Positions 40,746 to 50,800 of a DNA stretch of 64,000 nt are shown piece by piece (position 1 is the stretch's first letter; every line of letters begins with the position of its first letter). The position numbers were made by a program, and so were the translations under genes. This DNA comes from Solimonas thermocellulolyticum (GTDB lineage: Bacteria; Pseudomonadota; Gammaproteobacteria; Nevskiales; Nevskiaceae): contig NZ_JBEPIJ010000002.1 in NCBI RefSeq assembly GCF_040327995.1, positions 186,001 through 250,000 on the forward strand, given 5' to 3'. The notes under the pieces were generated by a model. That model saw nothing but the letters and a program-made list of their open reading frames with translations, made no database searches and had not been told where the DNA came from.

Positions 40746-41801
40746 TCAGTTCAGCACACGCAGTTCGACGCGGCGGTTGCGCTCGCGGCCTTCTGCGGTA
40801 TCGTTGGTGTCGCGCGGCTCGGATTCGCCGTAACCGCGAACGGTCATCTGACTCTCCGGGATGCCCTGTTCGACGAAGAAGTCCTTGACCGCCTGCGCGC
40901 GAGCCTCCGACAGCTTCTGGTTGTAGTCGTCGCTGCCGATGCTGTCGGTGTGGCCGGCGATCTCGACCTGCATGTCGGGGTACTTCTTGAGGATGTCCAC
41001 GGCCCAGGCGAGGATGGTCACCGCATCCGGACGCAGGCGCGTCTTGTTGAACTCGAAGGTCACGCCCTTGAGCTCGATGACGCTGTCGAGCGAGCAGCCA
41101 TTGCCGTCGACGCGATCGCCGGCCGGGGTATCCGGGCACTGGTCCTTCTCGTCGATGACGCCGTCGCCGTCGGAATCCATCAGGCCGGTCGGCACCTCGA
41201 CCACCTGCGGCGCGGGAGCCGGCGCCGGCTCGACTTCGCGCTCCTCGAACAGCGGAATCTCGATGCCGAGATTGAGGCGCGGCTCGCCGTACCCCTCACG
41301 GAAGTCGTCGTAGACGTAGCGCGCCTCGCCGCGGATGCGGAGCTGGCCGCGCTCGGTCACCGGACCGGAAACGAAGCCGAAGCCGGCGTTGGCGAGCAGC
41401 GACCAATCATCCTCGTCATCCGGCAGCGTGTCGTTGTAGCCGCCGCCGATGCCGGCGACCAGAAACGGCGTGAACGATTTGCGGTCGCCGAAGGCGTAGG
41501 TCAGGTCCAGGCCCACGCTACTGCGATAAAAGTCCACCGAGCCGGACTTGTCGGTCTCGAAGTTGTCGAACAGTACGCCGACCTCGTAACCCCAGTTGCT
41601 GTCCGCGAAACGGTTGCCGAACGCCAAATGGATGCCCGTGGCGTAGTCGAGATCCTCCCCGCCACGTTCGTCATCGGCGAAGGTGTAGCCGCCGAGAATC
41701 GCGAGATAGCTCGGCGAAACCAGGATGGAACTCTCGGCGGCGGCCGGAGTGGAGGCGAGCGCGGCGGCGGCGCTCACGATGCAAAGACGTGCGAGCTTCA
41801 T
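40746..41801 (-). CDS. OmpA-family porin with thrombospondin-type calcium loop
   Basis: Outer-membrane protein of 351 residues. Signal peptide (MKLARLCIVSAAAALASTPAAA), an N-terminal beta-barrel about 24-190, a Pro-rich linker (PAPAPAPQ), then DSDGDGVIDEKDQCPDTP, a thrombospondin type-3 Ca2+ loop, and the peptidoglycan-binding OmpA domain about 240-351 (LRPDAV, AGHTDSIGSDDYNQKLSEARA, GYGESEPRDTND). It ties the outer membrane to the wall. ATG 41801 follows GGGAGAG. The lipoprotein gene follows it. Confidence 0.92.
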   Translation of the reverse strand: MKLARLCIVSAAAALASTPAAAESSILVSPSYLAILGGYTFADDERGGEDLDYATGIHLAFGNRFADSNWGYEVGVLFDNFETDKSGSVDFYRSSVGLDLTYAFGDRKSFTPFLVAGIGGGYNDTLPDDEDDWSLLANAGFGFVSGPVTERGQLRIRGEARYVYDDFREGYGEPRLNLGIEIPLFEEREVEPAPAPAPQVVEVPTGLMDSDGDGVIDEKDQCPDTPAGDRVDGNGCSLDSVIELKGVTFEFNKTRLRPDAVTILAWAVDILKKYPDMQVEIAGHTDSIGSDDYNQKLSEARAQAVKDFFVEQGIPESQMTVRGYGESEPRDTNDTAEGRERNRRVELRVLN

Positions 41802-42034
41802 GGACTCTCCCAACTGCTTCGGATGATTCTTGGGGGATTGAGACGGCAGCGCATCCGTGACACGGCCGGGCCCGTGATGTTACAACGCATTATAGTAGCC
41901 GCGAGCGTAGTGGCGTGTCAGCCTTTTCGGACGATGGATGCGCGAAAGTGCAAGGGCGCGGCCCCGGTTCACCAGGGCCACGCCAAGCAAGTTCAACAAA
42001 GGCCAGAAATCCAAAGCATTCGTAATAATCGCCC

Positions 42035-44575
42035 TCAAAACTGATACTTGACGAAGGCCTGCGCGTAATCGCGGTCGCGGTAGAGGTTGTACGCTCCGCC
42101 GCCGAAGAACCAGCCATAACCCAGCGTCAGCGACAACGCGCTGCGGTAGCGGGTTTCGATGTTGACCAGCGCCTGCTTGCGGCCTTGGACGAAGTTCTCG
42201 GCCGGCCCCGGCGCGGTGCCGCCGACGTCGTGGCCCCAGATGATGAAGGGCTGCACCGAGAACGGACCGTAGACGCCCTCGTACTTGACGATGGCGATCA
42301 ACCGGTAGCCCCAGGAGAAGTCGTCGACGAAGGCGTCGGCGTTGGCTTGCGTCGGATTGAAGCGCAGACCGTCGGGGCCGATCGAGCAGGCGACGACGGT
42401 CGAGCACGCCAGCCGCGAGCCATCGGCCCCGGTGCCGTCGGCGCCGGCGCTGGCATGCGTGTACACGCCGGGCGCGTCGATCTGCAGCACGTCGATCGCC
42501 GGCAGGTTCGGGATCCAGGTGGCCCCGAACTCGCCGACGAACTGGATCTGGTCGGCGCCGAAGGGGTTCTCCGTGTTGCCGTAGACGCGGGTGAAGCCAA
42601 AATTGAACTGGTAGGTCGCAAAGGTCTCGTAGCCGCGGATGTAGCCTGGGTTGTTGCGGTCGAGCGGCGCATCGAAGTCGGTGGGCGCGTTCTCGCCGAC
42701 GGTGCCGCCGCGGTAGGGAATGATGAAGTTGGGGAAGGAGCGCGCCGAGCCGGGCACGTGGCCGACCAGCAGGTTGATGGTGTCGGCAAAACCGACCTGC
42801 CCCGGTGCGGGCACGAAGTCGCTGCTGCCGTAGATCACGCGCTCGCCGTTCTCGCCCCAGCCGGAGCCGGCGGTCGAGCCGAAGCAGCCCAGCGCCGGAT
42901 CGTGGCAGCGCGTCAGCGTCGGGCCGAGTGCGGCGAACGACAGGTCGGCAATCGACACCTGCATCGGCAGCTCGGGCCGAAAGGCCACCTCGCCCTGGAT
43001 CGAGTAGTCGCCCAGCGTGGTGTTGAAGCTCAAGCCATACATCTGGATGTTCTCGGGGTACTCGAAGACGATCTGCGGACCGTCGAGCGCGACCGCGTTC
43101 GAGAACGGCGCGTTCGGGTTGCCGGTAATGAGGTTGAGCAGGCCGGCGAGGTCGAGGCCGAGGTCGGCGAGGATGGCCGGTCGGTTGAGGCCGAGCTGCA
43201 GCGCGTCGAGCGTGAGCCGGTTGCGCGCGGCGGCGTTGGCCGCCACCGGCAGGTTCGGGCAGGCACGCAGGAACTCGGTGGTGTTGCGAGCGTCCAGGCC
43301 CAGCGTGTTGCCCTCGCGCCTGGCGCACGATGCTGGTGCCGAGAAGAAGCTCACGTACGGCAGCTTCGAGTGGTAGTTCATGAAGTAGACGCCGAACTCG
43401 GTGCCGTTGTTCAGTTCTTCCGCGTAGTACTTGAGCGCGGCGCCGAACTGGCCTTGATCGTCCGGTTCCCAGTCGCCGAGGCGGCGCACCGTGCCCGAGG
43501 TCGGCGTGATCAGCGTCAGCGGATTGTCCAGATAGCCGAGCTGCTCGGCCGGGGTGGTGCCGACGAAGGCGCGGTCGGGGTCGTCGGGTGAACTGCCGAA
43601 GCTTAAGTTCACCGTATCGTTGAGATTGTGGGTGCCCAGATCGACGAAGCCGAAGAAGGTGCCCGGCGTCGGCGCCTCGACCGGCGCCCATTCGTACTGG
43701 TAGTACAGCTCGATCGTGGCGTTGTAGAACGGCTCGGTGCTTAAAAACACCATGCCCACCGGCGTGAATACCTCTTCGACCTGGGTGCCGATGCGGTACA
43801 GGTTGTTGGCATTGACCGGATTGGCCTGGTTGACGCTGTTGATCGCCAGCAGCGTCGACTCGCCCCAGTTCACGAGCTGACGGCCGAGCTTGAAGCGCAG
43901 TTCGCGATCACCGAGGAAGGGCAGGGTGCCGTAGACGTTGAGGTCGAGCAGTTGCAGGTCGGTTCCGGCCTGGCGCAGTGCTTCGCCGTCGGTGCGTCGC
44001 GAGTGCACGACGCCGCCGGGGCCGTAGGTGCGCAGGCCATTGCGCCAGTAGTAGTTCGCGATCGGGTCGTCGTCGAAGCCGACCTCGCCGACGTTGTCGG
44101 CGGTGATCGCGTTTGGCCGGTACTCGGTGAAGTCGTTGTTGACGAAGTCGTAGAAGTACAGCCACTTCGCGAACAGGCCGAAATCGCCCCAGGTGAGTGT
44201 GAGGTCCTGCGTGGCCTTGACCACGCCCGAGATGAGGTCGTGCTTGTCGTAATTGAGGTTGCCGTCGTCGGCGCGCATCGTCGGCTGGCCAGGGGCGGCG
44301 GCGAGCCGCGCGGCCGGATAGCTCTGCTCGCGGAACAGACCCTGGCAGGACTGGAACTGGCGGCTGCAAACCTCGGGATCGAGATTGGACTTGCCGACCA
44401 GGTCGCTGGCGCGGTCCTGCATGCGCCAGCCGGCGCCGAGGGTGATGGTGGTGTTGAGTACGCCCTGCCATTCGCCGGCGTCGTCGAGCTCGAAGCTCAG
44501 GGCATGGATCGTCGTGGGGCTGGCGAGGACGGCCGCGGCCAGCAGGCAGCGCAGCCAGGGGGTTGCACGTTGCAT
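42035..44575 (-). CDS. DUF1302-family outer-membrane protein
   Basis: A large outer-membrane barrel, 846 residues. Signal peptide MQRATPWLRCLLAAAVLASPTTIHA, then LSFELDDAGEWQGVLNTTITLG, the usual DUF1302 opening, and many aromatic strands (YFYDFVNNDFTEYRP, ELRFKLGRQLVNWGES). The protein ends in Phe (FVKYQF), as barrels do. DUF1302 genes normally sit next to DUF1329 lipoproteins and RND transporters and appear in hydrophobic-compound or steroid uptake settings; no such partner is nearby. The start has only a weak site. Confidence 0.85.
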   Translation of the reverse strand: MQRATPWLRCLLAAAVLASPTTIHALSFELDDAGEWQGVLNTTITLGAGWRMQDRASDLVGKSNLDPEVCSRQFQSCQGLFREQSYPAARLAAAPGQPTMRADDGNLNYDKHDLISGVVKATQDLTLTWGDFGLFAKWLYFYDFVNNDFTEYRPNAITADNVGEVGFDDDPIANYYWRNGLRTYGPGGVVHSRRTDGEALRQAGTDLQLLDLNVYGTLPFLGDRELRFKLGRQLVNWGESTLLAINSVNQANPVNANNLYRIGTQVEEVFTPVGMVFLSTEPFYNATIELYYQYEWAPVEAPTPGTFFGFVDLGTHNLNDTVNLSFGSSPDDPDRAFVGTTPAEQLGYLDNPLTLITPTSGTVRRLGDWEPDDQGQFGAALKYYAEELNNGTEFGVYFMNYHSKLPYVSFFSAPASCARREGNTLGLDARNTTEFLRACPNLPVAANAAARNRLTLDALQLGLNRPAILADLGLDLAGLLNLITGNPNAPFSNAVALDGPQIVFEYPENIQMYGLSFNTTLGDYSIQGEVAFRPELPMQVSIADLSFAALGPTLTRCHDPALGCFGSTAGSGWGENGERVIYGSSDFVPAPGQVGFADTINLLVGHVPGSARSFPNFIIPYRGGTVGENAPTDFDAPLDRNNPGYIRGYETFATYQFNFGFTRVYGNTENPFGADQIQFVGEFGATWIPNLPAIDVLQIDAPGVYTHASAGADGTGADGSRLACSTVVACSIGPDGLRFNPTQANADAFVDDFSWGYRLIAIVKYEGVYGPFSVQPFIIWGHDVGGTAPGPAENFVQGRKQALVNIETRYRSALSLTLGYGWFFGGGAYNLYRDRDYAQAFVKYQF

Positions 44576-44810
44576 GTTCTTGTTCGCGTCGGGAGGAGCG
44601 CGACGCGTGTTCAGACAAACCGGTACGTCGCGGGCGCGAACCTTAGCACGTGATCGGCGACATTGGATCGCCGCCGCTGTAGGAGATTGGCGCGTGCGCG
44701 TGCCATGGCGCGGCATCCAAACGCGTCAGCCGCGCGTAGGCTGTAACGGGGAGATGCATGCAGCATCGCGTCACCCGCCCGATTCCGATGACACGACAGG
44801 AGCTCGCATC

Positions 44811-46574
44811 ATGCAAAGAACGACATCGACCCATCGCCGCGGTTACGCGGCGGCCGCGCTCGTCGTGGCGCTCGCCTTGTCCGCCTGTGAGGGCGACCGT
44901 GGCCCGGCCGGCCCAGCCGGTCCACAAGGGCCGCAGGGCCCCCAAGGTCCGCAAGGGCCTGGTCCTGCCGAACTGGAGGCGGCGTGCACGCCGGTCAGTC
45001 CGCTGCCCGCCGGCCTGGCGCCGGTGGTGGTCGCACTGACCAGTGACGGCAAGCTGCTGCGCTTCTCGCCGGCGTCAATGAGCGCCGGCAATACGGTGTC
45101 CATCCTCGGCCTCGCAGCCGGTGAGGCGATTCTCGGCATCGATTTTCGTCCGGCCGACGGCGCGTTGATCGCGCTCACCCGCGTCGGCACCCTGGGGGCG
45201 CTGGTGCGCATCGACCCACTCACGGGTGAGGTGACGCGCCTGACACGGGTCGGTGCGACGAGCCTGACGCTCAACGGCGACCGCTACGGCGTCGACTTCA
45301 ATCCGGTGCCGGGGGCGCTGCGCATCGTCGGCGACAACGACGAGAACTACCGCATAGTCTTCAGCGGCAGCGGTGGCATGAGCTACACGGTGAATGTCGA
45401 TACCACGCTCGCGCCCACGGCCGACGTGGTGGCGGCGGCGTACACCAACAACTTCGCCGGCACGCCGCTGACCACGCTCTACAACCTCGATGCGACGGCC
45501 AATACCCTGGTCACCCAGGGCGGTATCGACAGCGTGACCAATCCCAACGCCGGCGCCTTGGTCACGGTGGGTGAGCTCGGCGTGGATTTCGATGCGGATG
45601 CCGGTTTCGACATCGACGGCGTCAGCGGGCTGGCGCTGGCGGCGCTCAATGTCGCCGGTGCGCCGTCCACCGGCCTGTACGCCGTGGATCTGGGCAGCGG
45701 CGCGGCGAGCTGCATCGGTACGATTCCGACGGCGGCGGGTGAGCGCGCCGTGGGTCTTGCGATTCCGCCGCCGCAGCCGGCGATCGCTTATGGCCTGACC
45801 ACGGCCGATGCCTTGGTCCGATTCGTGCCCAACGCCGCCGGCGTCGCCAGCGTCTCGGCTCCGGTGGCGATTACGGGCCTGGGCGCCGGCGAAACCGTCG
45901 TCGGCATGGACATTCGTCCACGCACCGGTGCCCTGACTCTGGTCACGCGCAATCCGGCCACCAACGGCGGTGCGCTGTACGAGGTCGATCCGATGACCGG
46001 CGTCGCCACCGCGATTCCGGCGAACATGGGGCAGATGCTCGCCTTCGACGCCGGTGCGACCGACTTCGGCATCGACTTCAACCCGGTGCCGAACGCGCTG
46101 CGCATCGTCAACGACGCCAACCAGAACTTGCGCCTGCCGTTCCCGGCGGATACCGCGGGCTATAACGTGGTGACCGACGGCGCGGTCAATCCGGTCGGCG
46201 ACAGTGCCGCGGCGGCCTACACGCAGAACTTCGACGGTGCGACGTCGACGCGTCTGTATGTGATCGACACGACCAGCAACGAGCTCAAGTTCCAGAACCC
46301 GCCCAACGATGGAACCCAGGTCGTGGTCGGCGCACTCGGCGTCAGCGCCGCGTCCGGCAACAGTGGCTTCGACATCATCGGCGGTGCCGGTGTGACCGCC
46401 GCGGGTGTCAACATCGGCAACACGGTGAGCTTCGCGGCGCTCGAGGTCGGCGGTGCGAGCAATCTGTACCGCATCAACCTGCAGACCGGTGCGGCGACGC
46501 AGATCGGCAGCGGCCCGATCGGTGGCGCCTCTCCGGTCACGCTCAAGGGCCTGGCCGTGAGCGTGCGGCGCTGA
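44811..46574 (+). CDS. Collagen-stalk lipoprotein with two DUF4394 domains
   Basis: 587 residues. The lipobox LSAC (ALALSACEGD) is followed by a short collagen-like stretch of about seven G-x-y triplets (GPAGPAGPQGPQ...), then two tandem DUF4394 beta-propeller-like units, about 65-300 and 312-585, each with GEAILGIDFRPADG or GETVVGMDIRPRTG, GVDFNPVPGALRIV or GIDFNPVPNALRIV, and a closing DFDADAGFDIDG or SGFDIIGG. It is surface- or periplasm-anchored. Function unknown. ATG 44811 follows AGGAG; the long upstream frame is discarded. It diverges from the DUF1302 gene. Confidence 0.88.
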   Translation: MQRTTSTHRRGYAAAALVVALALSACEGDRGPAGPAGPQGPQGPQGPQGPGPAELEAACTPVSPLPAGLAPVVVALTSDGKLLRFSPASMSAGNTVSILGLAAGEAILGIDFRPADGALIALTRVGTLGALVRIDPLTGEVTRLTRVGATSLTLNGDRYGVDFNPVPGALRIVGDNDENYRIVFSGSGGMSYTVNVDTTLAPTADVVAAAYTNNFAGTPLTTLYNLDATANTLVTQGGIDSVTNPNAGALVTVGELGVDFDADAGFDIDGVSGLALAALNVAGAPSTGLYAVDLGSGAASCIGTIPTAAGERAVGLAIPPPQPAIAYGLTTADALVRFVPNAAGVASVSAPVAITGLGAGETVVGMDIRPRTGALTLVTRNPATNGGALYEVDPMTGVATAIPANMGQMLAFDAGATDFGIDFNPVPNALRIVNDANQNLRLPFPADTAGYNVVTDGAVNPVGDSAAAAYTQNFDGATSTRLYVIDTTSNELKFQNPPNDGTQVVVGALGVSAASGNSGFDIIGGAGVTAAGVNIGNTVSFAALEVGGASNLYRINLQTGAATQIGSGPIGGASPVTLKGLAVSVRR

Positions 46575-46595
46575 TCGCGCATCGCGTGGATGCCG

Positions 46596-46624
46596 ACGGG
46601 GCGCTACGGCGCCCCGTTGGCGTT
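46596..46624 (+). terminator. Hairpin after the DUF4394 gene
   Basis: ACGGGGCGC (46596-46604) pairs with GCGCCCCGT (46609-46617), loop TACG, followed by TGGCGTTT. A GC-rich stem with a short U-tract, 21 nt beyond the stop codon. Confidence 0.6.
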
Positions 46625-46665
46625 TGGGCCGCTAGAATTCGGCGGTCCGTGTCCGATCGTCCCCC

Positions 46666-47004
46666 ATGTCCAGCAAGTCCCGCCTGTACCGCGTCACCTT
46701 CATCAACCAAGGCCAGGTCTACGAGCTTTATGCGCGCGAGGTCAGTCACGGCGGCATGCTCGGCTTCGTCGAGATCGGCAAGCTGGTGTTCGGCGAGAAG
46801 ACCACGGTGGTGGTCGACACCAGCGAGGAGAAGCTCAAGCGCGAGTTCGCGGACGTGGAGCGCTTCTTCGTTCCGGTGCACGCGGTGGTGCGCATCGACG
46901 AGGTCAGCAAGCGCGGCCCGGCGCGCATCGTCGGCGGCGCCGATTCCGGCTCCAAAGTCACGCCGTTTCCGGTCTACAACTTCGGCGGCGATCCGAAGAA
47001 GTGA
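46666..47004 (+). CDS. DUF1820 family protein
   Basis: A 112-residue protein of the DUF1820 type found in many gammaproteobacteria: MSSKSRLYRVTFINQGQVYELYAREV, GFVEIGKLVFGEKTTVVVDTSEEKLK, FFVPVHAVVRIDEVSKRG and the C-terminal VTPFPVYNFG. Function unknown; probably cytoplasmic. Its stop codon overlaps the ATG of the MBL gene by one base (TGATG), so they are likely co-translated. Confidence 0.9.
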   Translation: MSSKSRLYRVTFINQGQVYELYAREVSHGGMLGFVEIGKLVFGEKTTVVVDTSEEKLKREFADVERFFVPVHAVVRIDEVSKRGPARIVGGADSGSKVTPFPVYNFGGDPKK

Positions 47005-47765
47005 TGCGCTTCGCCATGCTCGGATCCGGGTCCAAAGGCAATGCGACCCTGGTCGAAGCCGGCGGCACGCGCATCTTGATCGATTGCGGATTCGGCCTTG
47101 CCGAGACCGAGCAGCGCCTGCAGCGGCTCGGCGTCGAGCCTAAGGCGCTGGATGCGATTCTGGTCACGCACGAACACGGTGATCATCTGGGCGGCGTGGC
47201 GCGCCTGGCGCGGCGCCATCGCATCCCGGTGTGGATGACGCACGGCTCCTACGCGGCCTGGCGCGATCGCGCGGTGCCGCATGCGCTGCGCTTCTCGCCG
47301 CATCAGCGCTTTCGCATCGGCGCGCTCGACGTCCAGCCGTACCCCGTGCCGCACGATGCGCGCGAGCCCTGCCAGTACGTGATCGCCGCAGGCACGCGCC
47401 GCCTCGGCATCCTGTCGGACGCCGGGCATATCACCCCGCACATGCGCGCGATGCTCGCCGACTGCGATGCGCTGATGCTCGAATGCAATCACGATCCGCA
47501 GATGCTCGCGGACGGCCCGTATCCGGACGCGCTCAAGCGCCGTGTCGGCGGAAGCCGCGGGCATTTGTCGAATGCGCAGGCGGCCAGTCTGCTCGAGGGT
47601 TACCCGGTGTCGCGACTTCAACATCTGGTGTTGACGCATCTGTCGGAGACCAACAACTGTCCGCAACTGGCGCGGCGCGTCGTCGTCGAGGCGATCGAGA
47701 CCGACGCGCCGTGGATCGTCTGCGCGCAGCAGGATGCGGGTCTGGACTGGCGCGAGCTCGTCTGA
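47004..47765 (+). CDS. MBL-fold metallohydrolase (YycJ/WalJ-like)
   Basis: Metallo-beta-lactamase-fold hydrolase, 253 residues. It begins MRFAMLGSGSKGNATLVEAG, with ILIDCGFG, the metal motif THEHGDH, PVPHDA, ILSDAGHI, LECNHDP and THLSETNN. This is the YycJ/YvbK type, related to 5'-to-3' exonuclease-like MBL proteins. Cytoplasmic. It lies 97 nt upstream of purL in the same direction. Confidence 0.9.
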   Translation: MRFAMLGSGSKGNATLVEAGGTRILIDCGFGLAETEQRLQRLGVEPKALDAILVTHEHGDHLGGVARLARRHRIPVWMTHGSYAAWRDRAVPHALRFSPHQRFRIGALDVQPYPVPHDAREPCQYVIAAGTRRLGILSDAGHITPHMRAMLADCDALMLECNHDPQMLADGPYPDALKRRVGGSRGHLSNAQAASLLEGYPVSRLQHLVLTHLSETNNCPQLARRVVVEAIETDAPWIVCAQQDAGLDWRELV

Positions 47766-47862
47766 GGCCGAAGCCCCTGCGGCCGGCGCGGGCGCAACGT
47801 GCGAAAATGTGCCCCGCGCAGTCCGGCGGCCCGCCGCCGGCGATTTCGAGCCAAGGATCTTC

Positions 47863-50800
47863 ATGTCCGTCACCGTCTTGCCCGGCGCCGCGTCGTTCTC
47901 GGCCTTTCGCATTGCCCGCCTGATCGACGCGCTGCGGTCGTATGTCCCGGGACTCACCGGACTCGATGCGCGCGATCTTTACTTGATCGACGCCGATGGC
48001 GTCGGCACGGATGCGCTGCGCCGCCTGCTCGGGCCGGGGCCGGATGCAATCGAAGCCGCCGACGCGCTGATCTACGTCGTGCCACGCCTGGGCACGACCT
48101 CGCCGTGGTCGAGCAAGGCCACGGACATTGCGCGCGTGTGCGGTTTGGCTGGCGTGCGCCGCATCGAGCTGGGTCGCGTCTTTCGCCTGCACGGCGTCAC
48201 CGCGATCCCCGAGGCGGCGCTGGCGCTACTGCACGATCCGATGATGGAGTCGGTGCTCACGCGCGCGTCCGATCTGCAGCACGTGTTCGACCAGCAGCCG
48301 CGCCGCGGCCTGCGCCGGGTGGACGTGCTCGGCGGCGGTGCCGCGGCGCTGGTCGCCGCCAATCGCGACTGGGGATTGGCGCTGTCGGACGAAGAGATCG
48401 CCTATCTGGTGCAGCACTACCGTGCTGCCGGGCGCAACCCGACCGACGCCGAGCTGATGATGTTCGCGCAGGTCAATAGCGAGCACTGCCGACACAAGAT
48501 CTTCAACGCCGAGTTCACCGTCGACGGTGAAACCCAGCCGCACTCGTTGTTCGGCATGATCCGCATGACGTATGCGGCGACGCCGCAGGGCGTGTTGTCG
48601 GCGTACAAGGACAATGCCGCCGTCATCGAGGGGCACCACGGCATGCGCTGGTTCGCCGACGCCGATCGCATCTGGCGTCGCCATGACGAAGCGGTGCACA
48701 TCCTGATGAAGGTGGAGACGCACAACCACCCGACCGGCATCTCGCCGCATCCGGGGGCCGGCACCGGCGCCGGCGGCGAGATCCGCGACGAGGCGGCGAC
48801 CGGACGCGGCGCCAAGCCCAAGGCCGGACTGTGCGGCTTCTCGGTGTCGAACCTGCGCGTGCCGGACTTCGTCCAGCCCTGGGAGCAGCAGCCCGAGTTG
48901 CTCGCGCAGGGCAGGCCCGAACGCATGGCCAGCGCGCTGCAGATCATGCTCGAAGGGCCGATCGGCGCGGCCGCGTACAACAACGAATTCGGCCGGCCGA
49001 ACCTCGCCGGCTACTTCCGCAGCTACGAGCTGATCACGCCGGACGGCCGCAATCGCGGCTACCACAAGCCGATCATGATCGCCGGCGGCTACGGCAACAT
49101 TCGCGCCGAGCACGTCCGCAAGCGGCCGGTGATCGAGGGCGCCAGACTGATCGTGCTCGGCGGGCCGGCGATGCTGATCGGTCTGGGCGGCGGCGCCGCG
49201 TCGTCGATGGCCACCGGCAGCAGCAGCGCCGCGCTCGACTTCGCCTCGGTACAGCGCGCCAATCCCGAGCTGGAACGGCGCTGCCAGCAGGTCATCGACG
49301 CCTGCTGGGCGCTGGGCGATGACAACCCCATCCTGTCGATCCACGACGTCGGTGCCGGCGGCATCTCCAACGCGCTGCCGGAGCTGGTGCACGCCGACGA
49401 CCGCGGCGGCCGCTTCCAGTTGCGCGACGTGATCTGCGCCGATCCGGCGCTCTCGCCGATGGAAATCTGGTGCAACGAATCGCAAGAGCGTTACGTGCTC
49501 GCGATCGCGCCGCAGGACCTCGAGCGGTTCGCCGCGCTGTGCGCACGCGAGCGTTGCCCGTACGCGGTGGTCGGCGTCGCCACGGCCGAGCAGCGCTTGC
49601 TGGTCGAGGATCGCGAGCTCGGCGAGCCGGCCGTCGACATGCCGATGCCGGTGTTGCTCGGCAAGCCGCCGCGCATGCAGCGACACACACAGCGCGCACC
49701 ATCGCGCGTCGCGCCGCTCGACACCAAGGCGATCGACGTCGCGCAAGCCGTGCAGCGCCTGCTCGCCCTGCCGGCGGTCGCGTCGAAGAACTTCCTGATC
49801 ACCATCGGCGATCGCAGCGTCGGCGGCCTGACCGTGCGCGACCAGATGGTCGGGCCGTGGCAGGTGCCGGTGGCCGACTGCGCGGTGACCGCGACCGGCT
49901 TCGAATCCATCACCGGCGAGGCGATGGCGATGGGCGAGCGCACGCCGCTGGCGCTGCTCGACGGTCCGGCGTCCGGGCGCATGGCGGTGGCCGAGGCGGT
50001 GCTCAACATCGCCGCGGCACCGATCGCGAAGATCGAAGACATCCGCCTGTCGGCCAACTGGATGGCGGCCTGCGGTCAGTTCGACGAGGACGCGCGCCTG
50101 TTCGACACGGTCAAGGCCGTGGGTGCCGAACTGTGCCCGCAGCTCGGCATCGCGATTCCGGTGGGCAAGGATTCGCTGTCGATGAAAAGCGTGTGGACGC
50201 ACGACGGCCAGACGCGCTCGCAGACCGCGCCGCTGTCGCTGATCGTCTCCGCGTTCGCGCCGGTTACCGACGTGCGCCGCGTGCTCACGCCGCAGCTCGT
50301 CGCCGACGCCGACACGCGCCTGCTCTTGGTCGATCTGGGCAACGGCAAACACCGGCTCGGCGGTTCGGCGCTGGCCCAGGTTTACGCACAGCTCGGCGAT
50401 GTGCCGCCGGATCTGGACGATCCGCGGCAGCTCAAGGCGGCGTTCGCGCTGATCCAACAGCTCAATGCCGAGGGCAGGCTGCTCGCCTACCACGACCGCA
50501 GCGACGGCGGCCTGTTCGTCACGCTCGCCGAGATGGCCTTCGCCGGACACTGCGGCATCAGTGTGGATATCGCCGCGCTGGGCCACGATCCCGTGGCCGC
50601 GCTGTTCAGCGAGGAGCTCGGCTTCGTCGTGCAGGTGCGCGCAGACGATGCCGCCGCGGTGCGCGCGGTGTTCGCTGATGCCGGGCTCGCGGTACACGAC
50701 ATCGGTGCGCCCAATCGCAGCGATACGCTCGTCATCGAAGGCCTGTTCGCGGCCGCGCGCGAGGGCCTGCACAAGGCCTGGTCCGAACTCAGCTACCGGA

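Noticed and set aside
47766..47862. Purine riboswitch before purL
   Set aside because: The 97-nt gap shows no recognisable purine aptamer core.
48226..50772. 848-codon minus-strand frame
   Set aside because: Antisense of purL, whose protein is fully conserved; the frame has shadow composition.
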